A stretch of 17,924 bases of DNA from an uncultured Bacteroidales bacterium (GTDB lineage Bacteria > Bacteroidota > Bacteroidia > Bacteroidales > Bacteroidaceae). The first letter of the stretch is position 1. The number at the start of each line of letters is the position of its first letter. Made by a program: the position numbers and the translations under genes. The stretch is from the NCBI GenBank assembly GCA_937914945.1, contig CALGJF010000059.1, forward strand, positions 1 to 17,924. Reading direction: 5' to 3'. Positions 6,251 to 14,800 of the stretch are shown here, one piece after another. The notes under the pieces were generated by a model, which saw only the letters and a list, made by a program, of their open reading frames with translations, searched no databases and was not told the origin of the DNA.

Positions 6251-7569
6251 CAGTCGGCCTTTGCGAATCGTTTATGAGTGCGATAACCATATATGGTGAT
6301 AATCACAAAACATATCAGTGGCAAAATAAATGAAAAATGTGTTGCCGGTGTGTCCATTATGGTTCCTTTGTCAATCATGGCTGCTTGCAACGGTGGCAGA
6401 ACGGAGCCGCCGAGGATGGCCATGATGAGCCCGGCTGCACCAAATTTGGCATCCTCGCCCAATCCGCGCAGTGCAATTCCGTAGATTGTGGGGAACATCA
6501 GCGACATGCAAGCCGATATGGCTACAAGGCAGTACAATCCATATACATTCTCAAAGAAGATCACTCCAAGGGTGAGGGCGCAACCACACGTGGCAAGTAT
6601 TGTGAGCAGCAATCCCGGTTTAATGAAACGCAACAGGAATGTGCATATAAAGCGGCTGCAGCAGAATATCATCATGGCCACAATATTGTATCTTTGCGAA
6701 AGCACTTCGGCTGCACGCTCCTCCATGCCTTCGAGCATGAATATGTGTGTGCCATACTGAATGATGAATGTCCAGCACATGGTCTGCACACCCACATAGA
6801 AGAATTGGGCAATGACACCCTCGCGGTAGTTGCTTATACCTGCCAGCCTTTTGAATGTGGGTAAAAGGTTTATGCTTGTCTCTTTATCCCCATTCTTGGG
6901 CATTCTGACAAAGAAGATAAGCACGAATATTATGGCAATGACTATACCTATGGCAAGGTAGGGCGTGGTGAGAATGTCGAGGTCGGCTCTTTTCAGTGCT
7001 TCAAATTCGGCATCGCCAAGCAATGCTCTTTCGCTGGTACTCAATGGGTTGAGCTTTGCCTGTATAAAGTTCATCGCTACATACATTCCAAGCAATGAGC
7101 CCATGGGATTGAATGCCTGCGCAAGGTTTAGACGCTGTGTGGCGGTCTCCTCGCTGCCCATCGAAAGGATGTAGGGGTTGGCACTTGTTTCAAGGAACGA
7201 TAATCCGCATGTGAGGATGAAGTATGCCATTAGGAATGGAAAGTATTCGCCGGTCATTTTTGCGGGGAGAAACATGAGCGCTCCCACAGCATAGAGGGCA
7301 AGTCCGAGCAGTATGCCGGCTTTGTATGAAAATTTTCTTATGAAGATGGCTGCGGGTAATGCCATTACAAAATATCCGGCGTAAAAGGCTACCTGTACGA
7401 GAGTGCCTTCGGTTACATTCATTCTGAAAATCTTTGAAAAGGCCTTAACCATAGGGTGGGTGATATCGTTGGCAAATCCCCACAAGGCAAAGCAGGATGT
7501 AACCAGAATGAATGGAATCAAATAGCTCACTCCGTCTTTGGTTAGAATTGAAATCTGTTTTTTACTCAT
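6250..7569 (-). CDS. FucP-like sugar:proton symporter, major facilitator superfamily
   Basis: A 439-residue inner-membrane carrier of the L-fucose:H+ symporter branch of the major facilitator superfamily, with about twelve hydrophobic spans. Family signatures include FALWGFANDITHP at 27-39, SYKAGILLGLALYAVGA at 81-97, FLETSANPY at 125-133 and RLNLAQAFNPMGS soon after. Glu127 corresponds to E. coli FucP E135. The E. coli D46 position falls on His38 here, with an aspartate three residues earlier (Asp35), as I recall for Bacteroides-type members. Length matches E. coli FucP. No sugar-catabolic genes or regulator lie beside it, so fucose itself is not established; another hexose is possible. It has its own promoter and terminator. 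Confidence 0.87.
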   Translation of the reverse strand: MSKKQISILTKDGVSYLIPFILVTSCFALWGFANDITHPMVKAFSKIFRMNVTEGTLVQVAFYAGYFVMALPAAIFIRKFSYKAGILLGLALYAVGALMFLPAKMTGEYFPFLMAYFILTCGLSFLETSANPYILSMGSEETATQRLNLAQAFNPMGSLLGMYVAMNFIQAKLNPLSTSERALLGDAEFEALKRADLDILTTPYLAIGIVIAIIFVLIFFVRMPKNGDKETSINLLPTFKRLAGISNYREGVIAQFFYVGVQTMCWTFIIQYGTHIFMLEGMEERAAEVLSQRYNIVAMMIFCCSRFICTFLLRFIKPGLLLTILATCGCALTLGVIFFENVYGLYCLVAISACMSLMFPTIYGIALRGLGEDAKFGAAGLIMAILGGSVLPPLQAAMIDKGTIMDTPATHFSFILPLICFVIITIYGYRTHKRFAKAD

Positions 7570-7645
7570 AGTGTTTTTCGCGTTTTATTTGTCCGGTCTA
7601 TTCTTGCGCCTTTTGTATGAACGCAAATACAGCCTGTATATTGCA

Positions 7646-7674
7646 CAAAGGTAAGGAATAAAAAAATATTACAA
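7646..7674 (-). promoter_or_regulatory. promoter of the FucP-like gene
   Basis: On the minus strand TTG (7674-7672) is followed after 18 bases by TACCTTTG (7653-7646), a perfect -7 element. The expected start is near 7640, giving an about 70-base leader. It is divergent from the tRNA promoter in the same intergenic region. Confidence 0.6.
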
Positions 7675-7725
7675 TCTTGTTTACAATGAATTTTGGTGCT
7701 TATTTGCTAAAATGGTAGAATTGCA

Positions 7726-7757
7726 TTTGATGTTTGCAAATAAAATTCTTATCTTCG
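7726..7757 (+). promoter_or_regulatory. promoter of tRNA-Arg
   Basis: TTTG (7726-7729), a 20-base spacer, then TATCTTCG (7750-7757), one mismatch from TAnnTTTG. The expected transcription start is near 7763, about ten bases before the mature tRNA 5' end at 7773. Confidence 0.65.
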
Positions 7758-7772
7758 CGTCGTGAAAATTTT

Positions 7773-7844
7773 GCCCTTGTAGTTCAATGGATAGAATGGA
7801 GGTTTCCTAAACCTTAGATTTGGGTTCGATTCCCAGCGAGGGTA
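7773..7844 (+). tRNA. tRNA-Arg (anticodon CCT)
   Basis: A complete cloverleaf can be drawn. Acceptor 7773-7779 pairs with 7837-7843; D stem GTTC/GAAT (7782-7785/7794-7797); anticodon stem 7799-7803/7811-7815 with loop TTCCTAA and anticodon CCT at 7806-7808; four-base variable region; T stem 7820-7824/7832-7836 with loop TTCGATT. The discriminator is A7844. It reads AGG arginine codons. CCA is not encoded and must be added after transcription. The 1-72 pair is a G-U wobble, as is 6-67. The discriminator base is also the first base of the palindromic terminator. Confidence 0.95.
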
Positions 7845-7879
7845 CATAAAACGCCACAGAATTCTGTGGCGTTTTATGT
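7844..7879. terminator. 36-bp perfect palindrome shared by tRNA-Arg and the TolC-like gene
   Basis: Positions 7844-7861 are the exact reverse complement of 7862-7879, with GAATTC at the centre and no spacer. It begins at the discriminator base of the tRNA and ends four bases before the stop codon of the converging TolC-like gene, so it can end transcription from both sides. The arms carry A/T runs outside a GC-rich core. Confidence 0.85.
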
Positions 7880-7883
7880 TTGT

Positions 7884-9155
7884 TTATTCGTTAATGGGCT
7901 GTGCCGAGTATTGCATATTGCAGCCTGTAGCCCTTTGCAGCTCCACCCATTTGACTGCTTTTTCAAAGAGGGCATCGATGTATTCGTCATTCATCTCGTT
8001 CCTGCGTTGCTGGGTTGATATATAGTCGAGGAATGATATATCGCCGGCTTCGTATGCCTTGCGCTTGCTGTTTACCGTTTCGTTCATCTCCTGCACCATG
8101 CGTTGTGTAAATGTTTCGGTTTGCATTATGGCGTAGAGGTACTCGTTATATGCTTGCATCACCTCGCTCTGCACTTGAAGGCGTGCAGCCTCGGCCTGTT
8201 GCTCGGCCTGTTGCACAATAAGGCGGTCGGCTGTGCGTGCTCCCTTGTTTAGATTAGAGAATTTCAGTGGCACGGCAACGCCTGCCTTTACAACGGTGAA
8301 CGAAGGCTCGCGCTTGCCGTCGGCAACTGCTCCGCGGTTATATTCAGCTGCAATTTTTACATTGAGGTCGGTGCGGCGTTGAGCAGCGTTGAATTTGCGC
8401 ATGGCTTGTGCCACATCTACACGGCAGAGGGCAGCTTGCAAGTCGGCGCGGTTGTTCATGGCGCGTTCAATGTAAGTGTCCACGGGTGCCACAGGCTCGT
8501 TTATCTCCAATGTGCCGTTGCCCGATATGTTTTCGGCATTTTGCAGATTGCCCATGTGGTACCCCAATCTGATTGCGCTGCTTTTTACCTCGGCCTCAGC
8601 TGCAAGGCGGTTGTTGTGGGCAAGCCCTGCTGCGAGGCGGCTCTCCTGCCAATCGCTTTTTGCTATGTCGCCTTTGGCATATCGCAGGCTGTCGTTGTGT
8701 GCCACCTGTTGCAGATGCTCCTCGTTTTCTGTTTTTATATCAAGGAGCATTTGGGCTTTGATATGTTCAAGATAGGCAATGGTGGCATCGGCGCGGAAAT
8801 TGCGTATATACTCCTCCAACAATGCGGCGGTTTCGGTTTGCTCGCTTTCTGCCACTCTTATGCCGCCTTTGCGCACACCGAATGTGAATGTGCGGCTGAG
8901 CTCTCCCTCTATGGCATAGCCTAATTGCTTGTCCCACTCTTCGCTGTTGCTGTATGCGATGGCAAGGGTGGGGTCGTTGTGTATCTTGGAGGCTTGTGTC
9001 CTTGCGGCTGCAATGTCAATGTTCAGTCTTTGTGCTGTCAGAGCAATGTTGTTTGTGAGCACCTGCTCCATGTATTGGCCGTATGATATGCTCTGTGCGG
9101 CTGTATGCGCAATGGCGGCGATGAGCGCAATGGTGGTTATGATTGTTTTTTTCAT
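7884..9155 (-). CDS. TolC-family outer-membrane protein
   Basis: A 423-residue outer-membrane efflux protein of the TolC / OEP family; such proteins form trimeric channels that join inner-membrane pumps to the outside. The ATG at 9155 gives a good signal peptide (MKKTIITT start, AHTAAQ cleavage region near residue 20), while the in-frame extension upstream to 9239 does not look like export sequence. There is no lipobox, unlike many CusC-type members. The mature part shows the two repeated long helical halves with family-like stretches such as AAEYNRGAVADGKREPSF and a C-terminal heptad-rich helix ending KAVKWVELQRATG. No membrane-fusion protein or pump gene is adjacent, so it is probably shared among pumps or served by genes elsewhere. 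It converges with the tRNA-Arg gene. Confidence 0.87.
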   Translation of the reverse strand: MKKTIITTIALIAAIAHTAAQSISYGQYMEQVLTNNIALTAQRLNIDIAAARTQASKIHNDPTLAIAYSNSEEWDKQLGYAIEGELSRTFTFGVRKGGIRVAESEQTETAALLEEYIRNFRADATIAYLEHIKAQMLLDIKTENEEHLQQVAHNDSLRYAKGDIAKSDWQESRLAAGLAHNNRLAAEAEVKSSAIRLGYHMGNLQNAENISGNGTLEINEPVAPVDTYIERAMNNRADLQAALCRVDVAQAMRKFNAAQRRTDLNVKIAAEYNRGAVADGKREPSFTVVKAGVAVPLKFSNLNKGARTADRLIVQQAEQQAEAARLQVQSEVMQAYNEYLYAIMQTETFTQRMVQEMNETVNSKRKAYEAGDISFLDYISTQQRRNEMNDEYIDALFEKAVKWVELQRATGCNMQYSAQPINE

Positions 9156-9214
9156 AATAAAGGCTTGGGTGATGATAATATGGCAATGGGGCATCGCTCC
9201 ATTGTAAACCGATG

Positions 9215-9222
9215 CGAAAATA
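9215..9222 (-). promoter_or_regulatory. possible -7 element of the TolC-like gene
   Basis: The minus strand reads TATTTTCG, one mismatch from TAnnTTTG, 60 bases before the ATG at 9155. A TTG at 9239-9237 is too close (14 bases) to be a normal -33 partner. The gap 9156-9275 is large enough for an own promoter, but read-through from the cca gene is also possible. Confidence 0.35.
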
Positions 9223-9275
9223 GTGATTTTTTTTTGCAAGTAGGTTGCAGAGTGGGTGAGGGTTTTATATCCCGG

Positions 9276-10712
9276 TTACGCCTCTTTGGGGGTTATTCCC
9301 AATTTTGCCGCTTGTTCAATGACATAGGCGCGTGCGGCATCGTGCTCGTTGGGGATAATGCCATCGAGAATGGCCTCTTTAACACTGCTTTTAAGACGGC
9401 CGACGGTATCGCATGGCGGCAGGTTGAACATCTGCATGATTTCGCCACCATCAACCGGTGGTTGGAAATTGCGTACACGATCCTTTTCCTCTATGTCTTT
9501 CAGTTTTTGCCTTACTATCTTGAAATTGTTAAGGAACTGTTTCTTGCGTTGTTCGTTCTTGGATGTGATATCGGCCTCACAAAGCATCATCAGGTCGTCG
9601 ATGTCGTCGCCGGCATCAAAGAGAAGGCGACGCACTGCTGAGTCTGTTACCTCGTCGTCGGCAATGGCAATGGGGCGCATGTGAAGGCCCACGAGCTTGG
9701 CCACATATTTCATTTTCTCGTTCTGCGGCATCTTGAACTCCTTAAATATATGTGCAGTCATCTTCTCGCCCACAAAATTGTGGTTGTGGAATGTCCACTT
9801 CTGTATGGGGTCCCATCGCTTGGTCTTGGGCTTGCCTATGTCGTGCAGCAGTGCAGCCCAACGCAACCACAGGTTGTCGCTTACCTTTGCCACATTGTCG
9901 AGTACCTCCAATGTGTGGTAGAACATCTCTTTGTGCCCATATCCGTTTTTTGTTTCCACGCCTTGCAGTGCGGTCAGTTGGGGAAATATTATTTCCAGCA
10001 ACCCGCAACGGTCCAGCTCAATGAATCCTTTTGAGGGAATGGGCGATAGAAGGATTTTGTTCAGTTCCTCGTTTATTCTCTCTCGTGATATTATGGATAT
10101 ACGCTCTTTGTTATCGCACAGCGCATCAAATGTTTCGTCCTCTATGTAAAAATTGAGCTGTGTGGCAAAGCGTATGCAGCGCATCATGCGCAAAGGGTCG
10201 TCGCTGAATGTGATACCCGGCTCCAAGGGGGTGCGTATTATGCGGTCTTCAAGGTCGAGCATGCCGTCAAAGGGATCTACAAGCTCGCCGAAGCGATTGC
10301 CGTTGAGGCAGATGGCCATTGCGTTTATGGTGAAGTCCCTGCGGTTCTGGTCATCCTCCAATGTGCCATCCTCCACAATGGGGTTGCGCGAATCGTGGCT
10401 ATACGATTCGCGTCGTGCTCCCACAAATTCAATCTCGTTCCCCTTGTATTTGACTTGCGCGGTACCGAAACTCGCAAAAACCGAAAGGTGTGCTCCCTTG
10501 CCCAGCTTCTTGCTGAATGCGCGCGCCATCTCTATGCCTTTACCCACCACTACGACATCGATATCGGTCGAAGGACGCTCCAAAAATATATCGCGCACGT
10601 AGCCGCCTACAACATAACACTCCATGCCAAGTTCATCGGCTGTTTCCGAGATTTTTCTGAAAATGGGTGTGTCGAGCAACTTGCAGAGCTCTTCTTTGGT
10701 GGGTTTATACAT
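9276..10712 (-). CDS. cca: CCA-adding tRNA nucleotidyltransferase with HD domain
   Basis: Adds or repairs the 3'-terminal CCA of tRNAs without a template, from CTP and ATP. The 478 residues contain the class II nucleotidyltransferase motifs GGYVRD at 36-41 and the catalytic DID at 50-52, then RRDFTINAM at 123-131 and DPLRMMRCIRFA at 171-182, followed by an HD phosphohydrolase domain with HD at 289-290 in LLHDIGKPKTK. The ATG at 10712 starts MYKPTKEEL; an in-frame extension to 10799 was discounted because it crosses the likely promoter. The tRNA-Arg gene 1.4 kb away lacks encoded CCA and is a direct substrate. Whether the enzyme adds all three bases or splits the work with a second enzyme cannot be told here. 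Confidence 0.92.
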   Translation of the reverse strand: MYKPTKEELCKLLDTPIFRKISETADELGMECYVVGGYVRDIFLERPSTDIDVVVVGKGIEMARAFSKKLGKGAHLSVFASFGTAQVKYKGNEIEFVGARRESYSHDSRNPIVEDGTLEDDQNRRDFTINAMAICLNGNRFGELVDPFDGMLDLEDRIIRTPLEPGITFSDDPLRMMRCIRFATQLNFYIEDETFDALCDNKERISIISRERINEELNKILLSPIPSKGFIELDRCGLLEIIFPQLTALQGVETKNGYGHKEMFYHTLEVLDNVAKVSDNLWLRWAALLHDIGKPKTKRWDPIQKWTFHNHNFVGEKMTAHIFKEFKMPQNEKMKYVAKLVGLHMRPIAIADDEVTDSAVRRLLFDAGDDIDDLMMLCEADITSKNEQRKKQFLNNFKIVRQKLKDIEEKDRVRNFQPPVDGGEIMQMFNLPPCDTVGRLKSSVKEAILDGIIPNEHDAARAYVIEQAAKLGITPKEA

Positions 10713-10744
10713 ACTATAATAAGGTAAATTGAGGTTTTGCTGTG

Positions 10745-10752
10745 CGAAGATA
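10745..10752 (-). promoter_or_regulatory. possible -7 element of cca
   Basis: The minus strand reads TATCTTCG, one mismatch from TAnnTTTG and identical to the tRNA-Arg element. It is 33 bases before the cca ATG at 10712. No clear -33 TTG is seen; only T-rich sequence lies at the right distance. Confidence 0.4.
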
Positions 10753-10823
10753 CCTATTTTTGTTGTATTTATAAAACCGTGTGTGGTAAAAAAAAGCAAA
10801 GATTAGTTTTCTGTCCCCAACTA

Positions 10824-10853
10824 TTGCGGTGTGATTATAAAATAGTACATTTG
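10824..10853 (+). promoter_or_regulatory. promoter of the plus-strand lipoprotein gene
   Basis: TTG (10824-10826), a 19-base spacer, then TACATTTG (10846-10853), a perfect -7 element. The expected start is near 10859, leaving an about 60-base leader before the ATG at 10918. This promoter supports the plus strand as the true coding strand over 10918-11763. Confidence 0.7.
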
Positions 10854-10917
10854 CAGAGGAGTGGTCTGTATAAGGTCGCTTATGTAATAGTGATTAGAAT
10901 GTAACAAACAAATTATT

Positions 10918-11763
10918 ATGAAAATGAGAAACCCTGTTCTTTTAGCAATGTTGGCAGCTATGCTCCTTGCATCGTGTGGCGAATCGGCAGACAGCAAGGC
11001 AGGCAAACTGTTGCAACAGGCACAAGAGGCTTATGAGGCCGGTGAATATCAAAATACAAAAATACTCATTGACAGCATACGCAATAGCTATCCCACTGCT
11101 TTTGCGGCAAGGCGTGGTGCGCTTGAACTGATGCGTGCAGTGGAGCTTGCCGAGCAGGAACGCAGTTTGTCGCACTGCAACGAGATGATTGAAGAACTCT
11201 CTGCCCGCCGCGATGAGATGCTTGCCGCGTTTGAATATGAAAAGGATAGTCGTTACCAAGACGAGGGCTCTTATATATTGTCGGCACAAGCCAACAGATT
11301 GAATGTGTATAATTCCTATTTGCGCGTGCGTGTAGCCGAGAGTGGCGAGGCATACATTACCTCGCTCTATCGTGGTAAAAGAATCGCTCACAGGAGTGTT
11401 AAGGTATCGGCAAACGGTAGTTATGCGATGTGCGACAAGGCTTTTAGTTCTCACACATATCGCAATCTTGGCATAAACAACGAACGCCTCGATTTTATCT
11501 ACGGCGAGGATGGCGGTATAATGGATTTCATATCTGCAGCCACAGGCGCGATAACAGTGGAACTTGCAGGCAAGGATGATAAATATTCCTATACATTGCG
11601 TGCCGAGGATGCAAAGGCTGTGAAACTTGCTGTGGATTTGTCCAAGGTCTTGAAGAGCATAGCAGAGTATAAGGAGATGGCTGCAGAAGCGCAGCGTCAT
11701 ATTGATTTTGTGAAAAAGACACGCGAACGCTTTGCTGCCGATAGCATTTCGGTTGCAGGGTAG
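10918..11763 (+). CDS. lipoprotein of unknown function
   Basis: A 281-residue predicted lipoprotein and the only protein gene on the plus strand. The signal peptide ends in the lipobox LASC with the lipidated cysteine at residue 20; the next residues are GESADS, mildly acidic but not a clear surface-export tag. Residues about 28-115 are strongly helical and start with a TPR-like stretch (AQEAYEAGEYQNTKILIDSI). The middle (about 120-225) looks like beta-rich sequence containing RGKRIAHRSVKVSANGSY, and the last 45 residues are again helical and charged. I recognise no family. The gene has its own promoter and shares a terminator with the converging sprA. An envelope role is inferred only from the lipobox. 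Confidence 0.85.
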   Translation: MKMRNPVLLAMLAAMLLASCGESADSKAGKLLQQAQEAYEAGEYQNTKILIDSIRNSYPTAFAARRGALELMRAVELAEQERSLSHCNEMIEELSARRDEMLAAFEYEKDSRYQDEGSYILSAQANRLNVYNSYLRVRVAESGEAYITSLYRGKRIAHRSVKVSANGSYAMCDKAFSSHTYRNLGINNERLDFIYGEDGGIMDFISAATGAITVELAGKDDKYSYTLRAEDAKAVKLAVDLSKVLKSIAEYKEMAAEAQRHIDFVKKTRERFAADSISVAG

Positions 11764-11782
11764 TTGCCGATAATTATTTACC

Positions 11783-11827
11783 ATAAAACACCACAACCGG
11801 CCTTTGCGGCCGGTTGTGGTGTTTTAT
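11783..11827. terminator. bidirectional terminator between the lipoprotein gene and sprA
   Basis: A 20-bp perfect stem (11783-11802 with 11808-11827) around the five-base loop TTTGC. The core is GC-rich (CCGGCC/GGCCGG) and the arms end in A or T runs on both strands. The sprA stop codon (11824-11826) lies wholly inside the right arm. The plus-strand gene ends at 11763, 19 bases before it. Confidence 0.9.
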
Positions 11828-14800
11828 TTAGCAAGCGAGAATTTCATGCTCACGCCAAAGTCTGTGGTTGTGGTGGGGTATGAATTGGCCGATATCAACG
11901 GTATGGTTTTCTGCCTGTCGAAATATACGCTGATGGTCATGTTCTTGCTGTATGCATAGTCGGCTGTGAACGAGTAGTTGAACGATTTGTTACCGCTTGT
12001 TGCCTGTGTGGTTCCAAGGTCTATGCTGCGGCAAAGCGATGTATTGTTCTTGAACGAGAAATCGGCACGCAGGTTTATGTCGTTGCCCTTTTGTTCCTTG
12101 CTCTTCTTTGCCTTTTTGCCACCGCCAAACAGCTTGAAATTTACAATCTTGTATCCAAGGTTTAGAGCTATCTCCTCGGTGTGTGTCTCAACCAGCTGTA
12201 TGGCAGTGAGGCTCAGGTTAAGCACACGCGATTTTATGAACTTGGCACCCACGGTGAGGTTGTTGTCGGTGGTTACATTTAGGCCGATAAGCGGGCTGAA
12301 CGATTCGTTGATGGAGACTGCACCGATATTGAAACGGCTGCTTGGAACGGGCATGCTGTTTGTGGAGCTGCTCACAAAGCCTATTCCGTTGGTATATTCC
12401 ATATATGTTGCGTATGTGCTGTACGAACCCACGGCATAAACGCTCTTGTAGCCATGCTCAATGTTTACGCTCTTGAAATATTTTGCGAAGAACGGCAGTT
12501 TGCCGAGCCCCGAGTATTTAATCTTCCAGTTGGGCAACATGCGCATAAATTTGGGGAAGATATCGAGCGAACTGCCGCTTGCGTCGCTTCCCGTGTATGC
12601 ACTGAGGAATGCCGGAATAAGTACGTCGGCCGAGTATCTGTTTACGGCGCCGTTTGCCGGGTTATACGGTTGCCCTGCAAGCGAGCTGCCTGCCGGGTAT
12701 TTGCTGTCTGCATATTTGCTCTCGACGCGTTTGTGTATGGTCTCGATATTCTCAAGGAACTTGTCGTATGCCGATGATTTGTAGTTGTTGTTTGCGCTAC
12801 CCAAATCAAAGGCGGTACCTATGGATATGGTTGTCATTGAGAAACTGCCCGACTCACTGAAAGGCATGCCGTCGTACATAAACTGTATGGTGCGGTTCTT
12901 GTTGCGTGTCCAGCTTGCGTTGAGGTCTATTTTCAGGTCGGTTATAGGCTCAAGCGTTGCTCTTATCTGCAAATCCTCGCCAAGCGTGGTGGTTGCCTGT
13001 GCCGATATGCTGTCGTTCTTCAGCAGCCAATTCCTTTGGTGTGCCTTGCGCAACCAACTGTCGCTCGTGAGTCCGAATGCAAAATCAAGTCCAGGTGCCA
13101 TGATGCCGTTTACCTTGTTCTGACCAAAAATGTCGCCGGCCTCGGGCATGAATCCGGGGAGATTCATTGCGTAGGCATTGGTGTAGTTTATGGAGAAGGT
13201 GCGCAACATCATAAGTGCTCTTGCGGGGTACTGCATGGCTTTGGCAAACTTGCTCCTGTCGTTATCCTCTTTCATCTTGGGGATGATGGTGAGTTTCACG
13301 GGAACGGTATCCTTTGTTTTTATAAGGATTTTGTTCTCGTCAATCACCTTGTACTTCACCTTGTATGCCTTGCCGCCTTTTGTGCGGGCGTTAATCTCAA
13401 ATTTCTTGCTGCCAAGGTTGTGTGCCACCACGGTGCCGCTGTCGGGCGATAGTGTTACCTCCTTTGTAAAGGGTTTTACCTTTTTTGCCTTCACAGTCTT
13501 TGTTTTTTGTTTCTTGGCCTTTGTGCTTTTGGTGTTTTTGCTGCTTGCGAAACGCTTGTTGGTCTCCTCCAAATATGGGAAAATGTTGTATAGTTTTTCC
13601 ATATTGAAGTTGCCTTTCAATGTTACGTTTCTTTTGTTTGCTATATTGTTTCCAAGATTTACACCGCTCACATTGTTGCCTCGTGCCCAATTGTATGATG
13701 CTGTGTAGCTGGCATCGGCATTTACCCACTCAAATATTGGCAGTTTGTTAATGGGTAGATTGTATGATGCAGAGAAACTCTGTTGGTAGCTCAATGGGCG
13801 GCCGAAATCCTTTATACTGCGCTTGACAGAGTCTTTCCATATTGCATATTCGTTGGGGAAACGGTCCTTGTTTACCGGCAGGAAGGGCTCTTCAATCTCG
13901 GCATTTGTGCCGGTGCTTATATTCATTTTAAGGTTGGTGGTGGGGTCCCATTTCATTGTTAGGTTGCGGTTCCAATAGAACTGTTGCGAGAAGGTGAGCG
14001 GTATCTCCTCCCCGCCACTTATTGCGTTGAGGTCGCGGCGTTGTACCTCATGATAGTTGCGTATCATGTCGGTGTTGGCGGCAATACTCTGTGGCAACGG
14101 GTTTATTCCCCAATCTTTCAGTATCTTCCACCATTTGGATTTGCTCTTTATGTTTGCAAACGGTTTTATTGTTTTAATGGGGCTGTTGTAATTGTATGCT
14201 ATAGATGCTTTCCAATTGAGTTTGTTCTCCCAATTTATAGTGCTGCCGCTGTTTTCGGTCTTTGAGTATGAGAAACTGAAAGAGAGGTTTGCCGGGTCAA
14301 ATGGTGTGGGGATGGGGCTTGCTATGTTTATTTTGGCATTGCTGATGCTGAAGTTTCTAATGACGGAGCGTACCTCGGCTATGTTCTTCAACGAGTCGCG
14401 GCTTGTGCCGGTGTATGAATTGAGAACATCATCGAGCAATAGGTCGGTGTCAAAGGGACTGTATAGTGGCGATGATACCTCCTCTGTGAAAGAGTAGTAG
14501 GTGGGTAGTGATACCTTTGCCGCTTTGGGAAGGAATCGCCCGAGGTCGAATGTTCCTGTTATGGTGTAGCGGTAGTAGTCGTCGGTGCGGCGCGATGCCA
14601 GCTTGTCCTCCAAACCACCGAATCCGGCAGTCTCCATGCGGCCTTGTGCGGTGATGGTGCCCAGGTCGGATAGTTTTACGTTGAGGTTGCCCTGTGCGGC
14701 CCAGCCGCTCTTGTTGTTGAAACCAAGCAAGCGCATTTCGTTAATCCACACCGTACCCGATTTGGGCGAGGCTGTGTTATTGCGCACACCAATCATCATA

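Noticed and set aside
7733..7740. TTTGCAAA dyad between the fucP-like and tRNA promoters as an operator.
   Set aside because: It is only eight bases long in an AT-rich region and has no repeat or regulator gene nearby.
7773..7879. tRNA-Arg as an integration site for a mobile element.
   Set aside because: No integrase gene is present, and I found no second copy of the tRNA 3' end in the window. Both neighbours are ordinary chromosomal genes.
10942..11796. A long open frame of 284 codons on the minus strand, antisense to the lipoprotein gene.
   Set aside because: Its product is rich in cysteine, histidine and isoleucine with no recognisable domain or signal. The plus strand carries a clear lipobox, a perfect promoter and a sensible stop before the terminator.
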